From: an uncultured Mediterranea sp.
GTDB taxonomy: Bacteria; Bacteroidota; Bacteroidia; Bacteroidales; Bacteroidaceae
DNA length: 37,448 nucleotides
Direction of reading: 5' to 3'
Assembly (NCBI GenBank): GCA_945836915.1
Contig: CAMAMO010000003.1
Coordinates: 1 to 37,448 of the forward strand
A model generated the notes under the pieces. The model was given only the letters and a program-made list of their open reading frames with translations, made no database searches and was not told the origin of the DNA. Shown in pieces: positions 1 to 8,949 of the stretch; position 1 is the first letter of the stretch; each line of letters opens with the position of its first letter. The translations under genes and the position numbers were made by a program.

Positions 1-258
1 ATCGCCGGGTGTGATGTCTGTCGAGGTGATTGCGCGTAGTCCGCGGAGGATGCGTTCGATATCAAAATCTTGGGCAAAGAGCAGGCGGGCATACTCATTC
101 TTTCGGCAAATGACGTAGGCTTCTTTGGCGTATTCCTGACGGGCGAATTCGCGTAGTATCCAGGTTTTTCCTACCTGACGTGCACCATTAAGAATCAGAG
201 GTTTTCTGTCTGACCCATTCTTCCACTCTGTAAGTTGTTGTAATATAGACCTATACAT
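1..258 (-). CDS. AAA ATPase (DUF4143-type ATP-binding protein), N-terminal part only, truncated by window edge
   Basis: Reverse-strand translation MYRSILQQLTEWKNGSDRKPLILNGARQVGKTWILREFARQEYAKEAYVICRKNEYARLLFAQDFDIERILRGL...; Walker A-like GARQVGKTW. Start codon at 256-258. Confidence 0.8.
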   Translation of the reverse strand, partial: MYRSILQQLTEWKNGSDRKPLILNGARQVGKTWILREFARQEYAKEAYVICRKNEYARLLFAQDFDIERILRGLRAITSTDITPGD

Positions 259-293
259 ATATACTAATACATTTTTCTGCACTTATTTCTGAT

Positions 294-353
294 GCAAAGA
301 TACACTTTTCCGCAGATATTTCATGCCTGAACATACATTTTTCTGCACTTCGG
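294..353. repeat. 60-bp direct repeat, copy A (58/60 identical to 1751-1810)
   Basis: gcaaagatacacttttccgcagatatttcatgcctgaacatacatttttctgcacttcgg, compared by eye with 1751-1810; two mismatches. Confidence 0.95.
295..302 (-). promoter_or_regulatory. Bacteroidetes -7 box TATCTTTG upstream of the ATPase gene
   Basis: plus-strand caaagata = minus TATCTTTG (TAnnTTTG), 37 nt upstream of the ATG at 258; no clear -33 TTTG. Confidence 0.55.
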
Positions 354-552
354 TGGAGCAGCGCCTCTAAAACAGATTTACTACGCGAATTGGAAGTCTC
401 TCTTACATGCTTATTTTGAAAATTGTATGTAACACAAAGATTATCAGTATGATATAACTGTAAAATAAAAGGGCATAGTTGAAAATTAAGCCGATTAGTC
501 TCTTATTTTGCAATTTAGAAACGTGTATTCCAGTCGATACCCGTTCGCTAAA

Positions 553-569
553 AACGGAGCATATCCGTT
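553..569. repeat. perfect short inverted repeat AACGGA-gcata-TCCGTT
   Basis: Seen directly; lies downstream of the acyltransferase gene and could act in its 3' end. Confidence 0.5.
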
Positions 570-649
570 CACTCTCCCCGCAAGAATGTAACAGATAACA
601 GATAACAGTTTTTCCCGCACGGGGGTACGCATGATTGGTGGTACATTTC

Positions 650-1720
650 TTATCCGACAATGTACTTGCCAAACGGTAGCTTGCTAATAGTCCAGGATAT
701 GACGAAGCTGCAAATGTATGTTGAGATGGCGGTGGCTGGGATGGTGAGCCAGGCGGGGAGCAACGTGTTGTACAGACCAAACCAATGCGGCAGTATCAAC
801 ATGTGCATCAGATACATGCCATAACTGGCTGTTGAGATAGGTAGTATCACCTTGTGATATAACCAGCTGTCAGTACCGCCCTTGATGGTGGTGAATAGCA
901 TAAACAGGGCGAAACTCATGCTGATGGCTATGGGAGTGAGGTTCTGCCAATCTTGCTCGAGGACGGCTGGGGCGGTGGCTCGTGTGCTGTAGTAGTTGGC
1001 ACTAAAGAAACATACGGCATACAGCAGAGCCAGCAAAGGCAGGCAGCTGGATACTATTTTTTTCTTGCTCCACTTGACGTGTACGCGGATGTAATGGGCC
1101 AGTAGCAGGTACCCCGCAAAGCCTGATACATAATAGAATGTGGCGTTAGGATTCCACCAGCATTCGCCAAAAATGTTGTCGCCAATCAGCTGACGCAATC
1201 GGTAGAATGTGCAGGTAAACAACCAGATTCCCAGATAGATGAGCTCTTCCTTGCGGCTCAGCTTATCGAGCCAGGGCGAGATGACTGGCATGATGAGGTA
1301 CAAGCCTAACAGCATGTAAACGAACCATAGATGTGAGCCTGATACGGGGAAGTTGATGTAGCAATGCAGCAGCTCCTGTACGGCATCGGCCCATGTCTGA
1401 GCACCCCACAACGTGGGGAGTACGGCATAGAGGGGCAGGAAGACGAGCAGGGGTATCAATACCCTGGTGAATCGTTTCTTGAAGAACTGTATGGTGTCTG
1501 TCTTGACTGGTATGAGTAGGAATGCCGATGCCATGAGGAACAGTGGAACGGCCGTTGGCCTTACGAACGATTGATAGAAGAATATGGCATTCTTTGCACT
1601 CTCTGATGGGAAAGAGAAGGTGTAATCGTTTGAATAAATACACTCACAAGCATGTACGATCATCACCATCAGACAGGCAATGACGCGTAACCAGTCAAGA
1701 AAAACTATTCTTTGTTTCAT
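650..1720 (-). CDS. acyltransferase family 3 (OafA/WecH-like) integral membrane protein
   Basis: 356 aa, N-terminal FLDWLRVIACLMVMIVHA typical of Acyl_transf_3, ~10 hydrophobic segments. Confidence 0.85.
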   Translation of the reverse strand: MKQRIVFLDWLRVIACLMVMIVHACECIYSNDYTFSFPSESAKNAIFFYQSFVRPTAVPLFLMASAFLLIPVKTDTIQFFKKRFTRVLIPLLVFLPLYAVLPTLWGAQTWADAVQELLHCYINFPVSGSHLWFVYMLLGLYLIMPVISPWLDKLSRKEELIYLGIWLFTCTFYRLRQLIGDNIFGECWWNPNATFYYVSGFAGYLLLAHYIRVHVKWSKKKIVSSCLPLLALLYAVCFFSANYYSTRATAPAVLEQDWQNLTPIAISMSFALFMLFTTIKGGTDSWLYHKVILPISTASYGMYLMHMLILPHWFGLYNTLLPAWLTIPATAISTYICSFVISWTISKLPFGKYIVG

Positions 1721-1750
1721 TATTTTTTTATTCTTATATGATAAGGCACG

Positions 1751-1810
1751 GCAAAGTTACACTTTTCCGCAGATATTTCATGCCTGAAGATACATTTTTC
1801 TGCACTTCGG
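1751..1810. repeat. 60-bp direct repeat, copy B (58/60 identical to 294-353)
   Basis: gcaaagttacacttttccgcagatatttcatgcctgaagatacatttttctgcacttcgg. Confidence 0.95.
1752..1759 (-). promoter_or_regulatory. Bacteroidetes -7 box TAACTTTG upstream of the acyltransferase
   Basis: plus-strand caaagtta within repeat copy B, 31 nt upstream of the ATG at 1720. Confidence 0.5.
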
Positions 1811-1835
1811 GTGTGTGAGTTTGCAGCGAGGTTTC

Positions 1836-1866
1836 TTGGTGGTTCGGGATTTATCGCTTATTTTTG
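1836..1866 (+). promoter_or_regulatory. Bacteroidetes-type promoter TTG-N20-TATTTTTG for the HAD gene
   Basis: TTG 1836-1838, TATTTTTG 1859-1866, spacer 20 nt, ATG at 1895. Confidence 0.6.
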
Positions 1867-1894
1867 CGCCTTGAACTCTTTATCCTATTTAATA

Positions 1895-2605
1895 ATGACA
1901 CCATATACTGACCTGTTTTGCGATTTTGACGATACGCTGTATGATACGCGAGGGAATGCGATTTTGGCCCTGGCGGAGTTATATGACTTCTTCCACCTGG
2001 AGAATCACTTTGAACGACCGGATCTGTTTTACGACGCTTACTGGAAGACGAACGTGGAGCTGTGGGGCCTCTATGCGAAGGGAGAGATTGAACGGCACTA
2101 CCTGATTGTGGAGCGCTTTCGGCGGCCGCTGAGCTTGGGTCGAGGCCTGGAGGAGGTGTCGGAGGAGCGTTGCTTGGAGATTAGTGATAAGTTTTTGGCG
2201 CTCTGTGCCGTGAAGCCGGGCTTGGTAGAGGGGGCGAAGGAGTTGGTGGATTACCTGAGGGCGAAGGGGTACCGGTTGCATATCTGTAGCAACGGGTTCC
2301 ACGAGGTGCAGTATAAGAAGCTGCGGGCTTGCGGCTTGCTGGAGTGTTTTGAGACGATTGTGCTGAGCGAGGATGCGGGGGCGAACAAGCCTTCGAAGCA
2401 GTTCTTTGACTATGCGTTGGAGGTGACGAAGGCGGACCCGAAGCGGACGCTGATGATTGGGGATAACTTCTCAACCGATATACAGGGGGCGATGGGGGCT
2501 GGCATCGATACGCTCTTCTTTAACCGCTGGCAGGCCGATTTTGTCCCTCCGCAGCAGCCTACCTTTATGGTGAATAGGCTAAAGGAGATTGAGGGGATTT
2601 TATGA
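1895..2605 (+). CDS. HAD family hydrolase (YjjG/noncanonical pyrimidine nucleotidase-like)
   Basis: DFDDTLYDT motif I; KPSKQFFDYAL; MIGDNFSTDIQGAMGAG motif IV. ORF-track start at 1811 is upstream of the promoter; start at 1895 preferred. Confidence 0.85.
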   Translation: MTPYTDLFCDFDDTLYDTRGNAILALAELYDFFHLENHFERPDLFYDAYWKTNVELWGLYAKGEIERHYLIVERFRRPLSLGRGLEEVSEERCLEISDKFLALCAVKPGLVEGAKELVDYLRAKGYRLHICSNGFHEVQYKKLRACGLLECFETIVLSEDAGANKPSKQFFDYALEVTKADPKRTLMIGDNFSTDIQGAMGAGIDTLFFNRWQADFVPPQQPTFMVNRLKEIEGIL

Positions 2606-3199
2606 CCCGCCGAGGAGCCACTTGTTGAGCCAGCGGTTGACGTAGATGTTGAGGACGGCACAGCCGGCGCCAATGGCGGCTCCGGCAAGGACGTCGGTGG
2701 GGTAGTGGACACCCTCGTTCATGCGCGAGACGCCTACCGAGCAGGCCCACACGGCTGAAGGGGCGATGACGTACCACTTGGGGTACTTGATGCTGAGCGA
2801 CGTGGCCAAGGCGAAGGCGGTGGCAGTATGGCCCGAAGGGAACGAGGGGGAGCTCTCGGTGCTGAAGGGGTGGACACGATGGGGGTATCGCTCATAGGGA
2901 CGCTGACGGTCGAAGAGGTACTTCATGCCGTAGGTCAGAACAAAGGTGCCGGCTACGCTAGTGCCTACATAGACGGCGTCCTTGAAGAGCTGTTTGTCGT
3001 GGTTGATCCATGAGGCGACGGCCATGGCTACGGGGACTCCGACGGCGATGTAGGGCTCAGTTCGCGAGATGACCTTATTATATTGGCGGATAAACCCGCT
3101 ATCCCAGCTGTTGATGCGGTGTACGGTATTGATTTCCCAGTTCTGGGCTTGGATGGTTGCGGTGCACAGTAGCGCTAAGAGGAGGAGCATCTTTTTCAT
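2600..3199 (-). CDS. phosphatase PAP2 family protein, with signal peptide
   Basis: KYLFDRQRPYERYP...SSPSFPSGHTATAFA...SRMNEGVHYPTDVLAGAAIG: the three PAP2 motifs. Overlaps the convergent HAD gene by 6 bp. Confidence 0.9.
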   Translation of the reverse strand: MKKMLLLLALLCTATIQAQNWEINTVHRINSWDSGFIRQYNKVISRTEPYIAVGVPVAMAVASWINHDKQLFKDAVYVGTSVAGTFVLTYGMKYLFDRQRPYERYPHRVHPFSTESSPSFPSGHTATAFALATSLSIKYPKWYVIAPSAVWACSVGVSRMNEGVHYPTDVLAGAAIGAGCAVLNIYVNRWLNKWLLGGS

Positions 3200-3325
3200 A
3201 TCTGCTTGCTTGTTTTGGAATGATAATAGGCGACTTTCGTTGGCAAAGTTAGCTATCCTTCACCAAAAAGAGTGCTTCTGAGACAAAAAGAGTGCAAAAA
3301 TGGACGATATTTCACATATATTCGT

Positions 3326-3333
3326 TATCTTTG
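3326..3333 (+). promoter_or_regulatory. Bacteroidetes -7 box TATCTTTG for the AraC regulator
   Basis: 33 nt upstream of the ATG at 3366. Confidence 0.5.
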
Positions 3334-3365
3334 TTGCGAAAACAATCAATAAAACCGCTGAACCT

Positions 3366-4292
3366 ATGCATAATTGTCCTCAAAATGGAGTTGATTGCTC
3401 GCAATGTACCTTGTCTAAATCAGAGGGTACGTTGATGCTTCACCATTTTGCTCAATGTACTCACTTCTCAGCGGAGAAACAATCGACCAATTTTATTCTG
3501 TTTATACTGGAGGGGGAGATGCTGATTAACAGCGAGGAGTACCCTGGCATGGTGTTGCATCGGGATGAAGCGGTGCTGCAGGCTATCGGCTCGAAGGTGG
3601 AGCTGCTGGCTATTACTGACGTGGTTTGCCTGATGTGCCGCTTTAACGAGGTACCTACGCTCTGCCGGACGAAGTTCTATGAAACAATCAAACTGAATGA
3701 TGCGCCTACAATCTATACCCCTTTGAAAGCAAACCGTAAACTGAAGGGATTACTGGATGATATCACGCACTATTTTGTGGATGAGGTGCCCCTCTGCCAG
3801 GCACTGGTGGAGTTGAAGTTCAAGGAGATTATACACGTGCTGATAAACTACTATCCTCAGCCTGTTATCGGTACTTTCTTCTTCCCAATCAGCACCTATA
3901 CGGAGTCATTCCATTACTTTGTGATGAAGAACTATACCAAGATTCGAAATACGGAGGAGTTTGCCCATTTGGGGGGCTATACGATGACGACCTTTAGGCG
4001 GATGTTCAAGAACCTCTATGGTGTACCTGTCTATGTCTGGGTTCTGCAAAAGCGACGAGAGGGTATTCTGAATGACTTGCTGACGACAAAAGACCGCATC
4101 GGAGTTATCAGCGGGAGGTATGGGTTTGACAGCCTCTCTCATTTCGCTCACTTTTGTAAGGATTCGTTTGGTGATACGCCTCGCAATGTCAGAAAACGGG
4201 CTGCTGCTGGTGAGACGATTGAAATCCTGCCGCGCAATCGCGACGCTGACCAAGAGGAGGAGGATGAGGAGATGCATGATGGCTTGAGTTAA
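3366..4292 (+). CDS. AraC family transcriptional regulator
   Basis: C-terminal HTH: YTMTTFRRMFKNLYGVPVYVWVLQKRREGILNDLLTTKDRIGVISGRYGFDSLSHFAHFCKDSFGDTPRNVRK. Start moved from 3300 to MHNCPQNGVD because the -7 box is at 3326. Confidence 0.85.
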   Translation: MHNCPQNGVDCSQCTLSKSEGTLMLHHFAQCTHFSAEKQSTNFILFILEGEMLINSEEYPGMVLHRDEAVLQAIGSKVELLAITDVVCLMCRFNEVPTLCRTKFYETIKLNDAPTIYTPLKANRKLKGLLDDITHYFVDEVPLCQALVELKFKEIIHVLINYYPQPVIGTFFFPISTYTESFHYFVMKNYTKIRNTEEFAHLGGYTMTTFRRMFKNLYGVPVYVWVLQKRREGILNDLLTTKDRIGVISGRYGFDSLSHFAHFCKDSFGDTPRNVRKRAAAGETIEILPRNRDADQEEEDEEMHDGLS

Positions 4293-4337
4293 ACTTTGGT
4301 TTTAAAGCCTTATTTATGGAAATATTTCTGTAATCAC

Positions 4338-4368
4338 TTGTTTTATCACACTTTTTCTCTTATTTTTG
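4338..4368 (+). promoter_or_regulatory. Bacteroidetes promoter TTG-N20-TATTTTTG for the frd operon
   Basis: TTG 4338-4340, TATTTTTG 4361-4368, spacer 20 nt; ATG at 4439. Confidence 0.7.
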
Positions 4369-4438
4369 CATGGAATTCTATTCTCTTTAATTGTCGAACT
4401 TATTTTCTAACTATTAAATAACTTAAATTCAATCATTT

Positions 4439-5146
4439 ATGTGGTTAACTAATTCATCTGTAGGAAGGAAAGTGGTGATGAGCGTTACGGGCATCGCACT
4501 TGTCCTGTTTCTGACGTTTCACATGGCGATGAATCTTGTTGCTCTCATCTCAGCCGATGGGTACAACATGATTTGTGAGTTCCTGGGAGCTAATTGGTAT
4601 GCACTGGTCGCTACGGTGGGACTGGCTGCGCTGTTTGTGATTCACATCATCTATGCCTTCTGGCTGACGATGCAAAACCGCAAGGCTCGCGGTAGCGAAC
4701 GCTATGCGGTGACTGAGAGACCGAAGAAGGTGGAATGGGCCTCGCAGAACATGTTGGTACTGGGTATCATCGTGATTGTTGGTCTGGGTCTGCACCTGGT
4801 AAATTTCTGGGCTAAGATGCAGCTGCCTGAACTGATTCATCAGATGGGTGGACATGCTGACACCTTGACACTGGCTTATGCCGCTAACGGTGCGCATCAC
4901 ATTCAGCAGACCTTCAGCAACCCTGTGTTCAGCGTGCTTTACCTGATTTGGCTCGCTGCCCTCTGGTTCCACCTGACTCACGGATTCTGGAGCGCTATGC
5001 AGACGCTGGGCTGGAACAACCAGACCTGGATTAGCCGCTGGGAGTGCATCTCTAAGATCTACTCAACCATCATCGTTATTGGCTTCGCACTGGTTGTAGT
5101 GGCTTTCTTTATTAAAGGTATGATGGGCTGCGGCGCTTGCTGCTAA
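4439..5146 (+). CDS. frdC: fumarate reductase/succinate dehydrogenase cytochrome b subunit
   Basis: 235 aa membrane protein starting MWLTNSSVGRKVVMSVTGIALVLFLTFHMAMN; immediately precedes frdA and frdB. Confidence 0.92.
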   Translation: MWLTNSSVGRKVVMSVTGIALVLFLTFHMAMNLVALISADGYNMICEFLGANWYALVATVGLAALFVIHIIYAFWLTMQNRKARGSERYAVTERPKKVEWASQNMLVLGIIVIVGLGLHLVNFWAKMQLPELIHQMGGHADTLTLAYAANGAHHIQQTFSNPVFSVLYLIWLAALWFHLTHGFWSAMQTLGWNNQTWISRWECISKIYSTIIVIGFALVVVAFFIKGMMGCGACC

Positions 5147-5199
5147 GACGCCACGCCGCTATAAGTAGTCGATTTAACATTTTAATATAGACATTGATT

Positions 5200-7146
5200 A
5201 TGACTAAGATAGATTCAAGAATACCGGAAGGACCGGTTGCTGAGAAATGGACCAACTATAAGGCGCACCAGAAACTGGTGAACCCCGCTAACAAGCGTCG
5301 TCTGGATATCATCGTGGTAGGTACGGGTCTGGCTGGTGCCAGCGCTGCCGCTTCACTTGGTGAAATGGGTTTCAGAGTGTTCAACTTTTGTATCTCTGAC
5401 TCACCCCGTCGCGCTCACTCTATCGCCGCTCAAGGTGGTATCAACGCGGCAAAGAATTACCAGAATGACGGTGACTCGGTTTATCGCCTCTTCTACGATA
5501 CGGTAAAGGGTGGTGACTATCGCGCTCGTGAAGCTAACGTTTATCGTCTGGCTGAGGTTTCTAACAATATCATTGACCAGTGCGTGGCTCAAGGTGTTCC
5601 CTTCGCTCGCGAATATGGTGGTACGCTGGCTAACCGCTCATTCGGTGGTGCACAGGTATCTCGTACTTTCTATGCTAAGGGTCAGACGGGTCAGCAGCTG
5701 CTGCTGGGTGCCTACTCTGCGCTGAGCTGCCAGGTAGCTGCCGGTACGGTGAAACTCTATACGCGCTATGAGATGGAGGATGTGGTGCTGGTTGACGGTC
5801 GTGCTCGCGGTATCATCGCTAAGAACCTGGTAACGGGTAAGCTGGAGCGCTTTGCCGCTCATGCTGTGGTTATCGCTACCGGTGGTTATGGTAACGCTTA
5901 CTTCCTCTCTACTAACGCTATGGCTTGTAACTGCTCGGCCGCTATGGCTTGCTACCGTAAGGGTGCTTGGTTCGCTAACCCGGCTTATGTGCAGATTCAC
6001 CCCACTTGTATCCCCGTTCACGGCGACAAGCAGTCTAAGCTGACGCTGATGTCTGAGTCTCTGCGTAACGACGGTCGTATCTGGGTGCCTAAGAAACTGG
6101 AGGATGCCAAAAAGTTGCAAGAGGGTACGCTGCAGGGTAAGGATATCCCCGAAGAGGATCGCGACTACTACTTGGAGCGTCGTTATCCCGCCTTCGGTAA
6201 CCTGGTGCCTCGCGACGTGGCCAGCCGTGCCGCTAAGGAGCGTTGCGACAAGGGCTTCGGCGTAAACAACACCGGTCTGGCTGTGTTCCTCGATTTCTCT
6301 GAGGCTATCAACCGTCTGGGTAAGGATGTGGTTGCTCAGCGCTATGGTAACCTGTTTGATATGTATGAGGAGATTACCGACGTAAGCCCCTATGAGAATC
6401 CGATGATGATCTATCCCGCCATCCACTACACGATGGGTGGTATCTGGGTGGACTACGAACTGATGACCTCTATCAAGGGTCTGTTCGCTATCGGTGAGTG
6501 TAACTTCTCTGACCACGGTGCTAACCGCCTGGGTGCTTCTGCATTGATGCAGGGCTTGGCTGACGGTTACTTCGTATTGCCTTACACCATCCAGAACTAC
6601 CTGGCTGACCAAATCACTGTTCCTCGTTTCTCTACCGATTTGCCTGAGTTCGCTGAGGCTGAAAAGGCTATCCAGGATAAGATTGACCGCTTGATGAACA
6701 TCAAGGGTAAGGAGTCTGTAGATTCTATCCACAAGAAACTGGGTCACGTGATGTGGGAATACATGGGTATGGGTCGTACCGAAGAGGGTCTGAAGACTGG
6801 TCTGGCCAAGTTGAAGGAAATCCGCAAAGAGTTCGAAACCAACCTGTTTATCCCTGGCTCGAAGGAGGGTATGAACGTCGAACTGGATAAGGCTATCCGT
6901 CTGCAGGACTTCATCACCATGGGAGAGCTGATTGCTTACGATGCGTTGAACCGTAACGAGTCTTGCGGTGGTCACTTCCGTGAAGAGTATCAGACTGAAG
7001 AGGGTGAAGCTAAGCGCGATGATGAGAACTTCTTCTACGTAGCTTGCTGGGAATACCAAGGCAGCGACGAAAAGGCTCCCGTATTGCTTAAGGAACCCCT
7101 GGTTTACGAAGCTATCAAGGTTCAGACTCGTAACTACAAGAGCTAA
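5200..7146 (+). CDS. frdA: fumarate reductase/succinate dehydrogenase flavoprotein subunit
   Basis: [22 protein letters not shown] motif; [35 protein letters not shown] start at 5200 preferred over 5194. Confidence 0.95.
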   Translation: MTKIDSRIPEGPVAEKWTNYKAHQKLVNPANKRRLDIIVVGTGLAGASAAASLGEMGFRVFNFCISDSPRRAHSIAAQGGINAAKNYQNDGDSVYRLFYDTVKGGDYRAREANVYRLAEVSNNIIDQCVAQGVPFAREYGGTLANRSFGGAQVSRTFYAKGQTGQQLLLGAYSALSCQVAAGTVKLYTRYEMEDVVLVDGRARGIIAKNLVTGKLERFAAHAVVIATGGYGNAYFLSTNAMACNCSAAMACYRKGAWFANPAYVQIHPTCIPVHGDKQSKLTLMSESLRNDGRIWVPKKLEDAKKLQEGTLQGKDIPEEDRDYYLERRYPAFGNLVPRDVASRAAKERCDKGFGVNNTGLAVFLDFSEAINRLGKDVVAQRYGNLFDMYEEITDVSPYENPMMIYPAIHYTMGGIWVDYELMTSIKGLFAIGECNFSDHGANRLGASALMQGLADGYFVLPYTIQNYLADQITVPRFSTDLPEFAEAEKAIQDKIDRLMNIKGKESVDSIHKKLGHVMWEYMGMGRTEEGLKTGLAKLKEIRKEFETNLFIPGSKEGMNVELDKAIRLQDFITMGELIAYDALNRNESCGGHFREEYQTEEGEAKRDDENFFYVACWEYQGSDEKAPVLLKEPLVYEAIKVQTRNYKS

Positions 7147-7184
7147 CCATTTACCTTATTAATGAATTAAGAAATACTATACGT

Positions 7185-7940
7185 ATGGACAAAAATATAT
7201 CTTTCACACTGAAAGTGTGGCGTCAAGCTGGTCCGAAGGCTAAGGGCGCTTTTGAAACTTACCAAATGAAGGATATCCCCGGTGATACCTCTTTCCTGGA
7301 AATGCTGGATATCTTGAACGAGCAACTGATCAGCGAGGGCAAGGAGCCTGTAGTGTTCGATCATGACTGCCGCGAGGGTATCTGCGGTATGTGCTCTCTC
7401 TATATCAACGGTCACCCCCACGGACCTGCTACGGGTGCTACCACTTGTCAGATCTATATGCGTCGATTCAAGGATGGCGATACCATCACGGTTGAGCCTT
7501 GGCGTTCGGCTGGTTTCCCCGTTATCAAGGACTTGATGGTGGACCGTACGGCTTATGATAAGATTATGCAGGCTGGTGGTTACATCTCCGTTCGTACCGG
7601 TGCTCCTCAGGATGCGAACGCTATCCTTATTCCGAAGCCTATCGCTGATGAGGCTATGGACGCTGCCAGCTGTATTGGTTGCGGTGCTTGTGTAGCGGCT
7701 TGTAAGAACGGTTCGGCTATGCTGTTCGTTTCGGCTAAAGTGAGCCAGTTGAATCTGTTGCCTCAGGGTAAGCCTGAAGCGCTGCGTCGCGCGAAGGCTA
7801 TGTTGGCTAAGATGGATGAGCTGGGTTTTGGTAACTGTACTAACACTCGCGCTTGCGAAGCTGAATGCCCCAAGAATGTTTCGATTAGCAATATCGCTCG
7901 CCTGAATCGTGACTTTATCAAGGCTAAGCTGGCTGACTAA
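7185..7940 (+). CDS. frdB: fumarate reductase/succinate dehydrogenase iron-sulfur subunit
   Basis: [21 protein letters not shown] [2Fe-2S]; [19 protein letters not shown] and [11 protein letters not shown] cluster motifs. Confidence 0.95.
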   Translation: MDKNISFTLKVWRQAGPKAKGAFETYQMKDIPGDTSFLEMLDILNEQLISEGKEPVVFDHDCREGICGMCSLYINGHPHGPATGATTCQIYMRRFKDGDTITVEPWRSAGFPVIKDLMVDRTAYDKIMQAGGYISVRTGAPQDANAILIPKPIADEAMDAASCIGCGACVAACKNGSAMLFVSAKVSQLNLLPQGKPEALRRAKAMLAKMDELGFGNCTNTRACEAECPKNVSISNIARLNRDFIKAKLAD

Positions 7941-7972
7941 GCATCCTTTCTACATTTGATTAATATCACAAG

Positions 7973-8007
7973 AAACTCCCCTCAACGGCAAACCGTGAGG
8001 GGAGTTT
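7973..8007 (+). terminator. rho-independent-like terminator of the frd operon
   Basis: aaactcccctca...tgaggggagttt, 12-bp perfect stem, 33 nt after the frdB stop. Confidence 0.8.
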
Positions 8008-8059
8008 ATGGTTTTATACGGGTGTTAGTATGGAACGAGGTATTTAATCGGGTGAACCT

Positions 8060-8884
8060 TTAATCGGTGACTGGCTGCAGAGGGTAGCGGTTGCCGTGGA
8101 CCTTCTTAAAGAAGGCTTTGGCACAGCCGAAGTTGAGGTAGAGGTCGAGACGGATGGGGAGGTGGTTGCGGTCATCGCTGATGTAGAAGGTGATGACCTC
8201 GTGCTCTTTGTTTTTCTTGTCATACTCTACAAACGAGAAAACCAGGCAATCGTAATTGTTATCATCGTCGGCTTTGACCCTCTTCTTGCCTCGGTAAATC
8301 AAGGTTTGTGGATCGACACGACGGCCTGTGGCCATAGGGAAATGGATTCTATCGCCTACTTGATAATCTTCGGCCCGATAGGAACGGGCTTGTGCCAGAA
8401 TGCTGAGCATGTCGAAGATGCAACGTTCGTCGCTGTAGTCCATCTCATAAGGTTCTCGTTCGGGCTTGATCCACGTGCGGCGTTGATGCACGTTGGAGCG
8501 ACCGTCTGCATACGAGAACCAGGCTTCGTCGATGGTGAAGCGTTTGCCCTCTTCGGCCGCTTTGCGGAAGTAGAGAGGTTCGAGGAGCTGACTGGTCATG
8601 CAGGTTAACGTGTCGCGCATCTTGAAGAAGAAGTCGCACTGCTTGCTGCTGACGCTGGTCAAGGTAAAGCGATAGGCGGGTTTGTGCTGATAGGTGGTTT
8701 CATTGGTGGTCAAGCTGGCAATGCCCACCTTTTTCCAGATGAACTTCCAGTTGAAGTAGAGGTTGTAAACCACCTGCTCTCCGCTCTGAAAGGCCTCATT
8801 AATAGCTTGGCACTGCGCCAAAGCGACCTGAGGAACCCCCATGGCAAAGCAGAGTAATAACGATATAGCGATTTTACGTATCAT
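8060..8884 (-). CDS. DUF3108 domain-containing exported protein
   Basis: Signal peptide MIRKIAISLLLCFAMGVPQVALAQ; GEQVVYNLYFNWKFIWKKVGIASLTT. ORF track start is 8908; internal MIRK preferred. Confidence 0.75.
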   Translation of the reverse strand: MIRKIAISLLLCFAMGVPQVALAQCQAINEAFQSGEQVVYNLYFNWKFIWKKVGIASLTTNETTYQHKPAYRFTLTSVSSKQCDFFFKMRDTLTCMTSQLLEPLYFRKAAEEGKRFTIDEAWFSYADGRSNVHQRRTWIKPEREPYEMDYSDERCIFDMLSILAQARSYRAEDYQVGDRIHFPMATGRRVDPQTLIYRGKKRVKADDDNNYDCLVFSFVEYDKKNKEHEVITFYISDDRNHLPIRLDLYLNFGCAKAFFKKVHGNRYPLQPVTD

Positions 8885-8949
8885 TTGAAACATGAATGAA
8901 TAGAACAAATAGTGGTCAACTTGTCAGCTTGACACAACTCGTCAACTGG

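Noticed and set aside
403-780. 125-aa minus-strand ORF spanning the end of the acyltransferase gene
   Set aside because: Overlaps the acyltransferase frame, low-complexity Pro/Ser start, no recognisable domain.
5638-7059. 473-aa minus-strand ORF antisense to frdA
   Set aside because: It is the codon-mirror of a strongly conserved frdA frame; its translation shows no recognisable domain and the frdA call is unambiguous.
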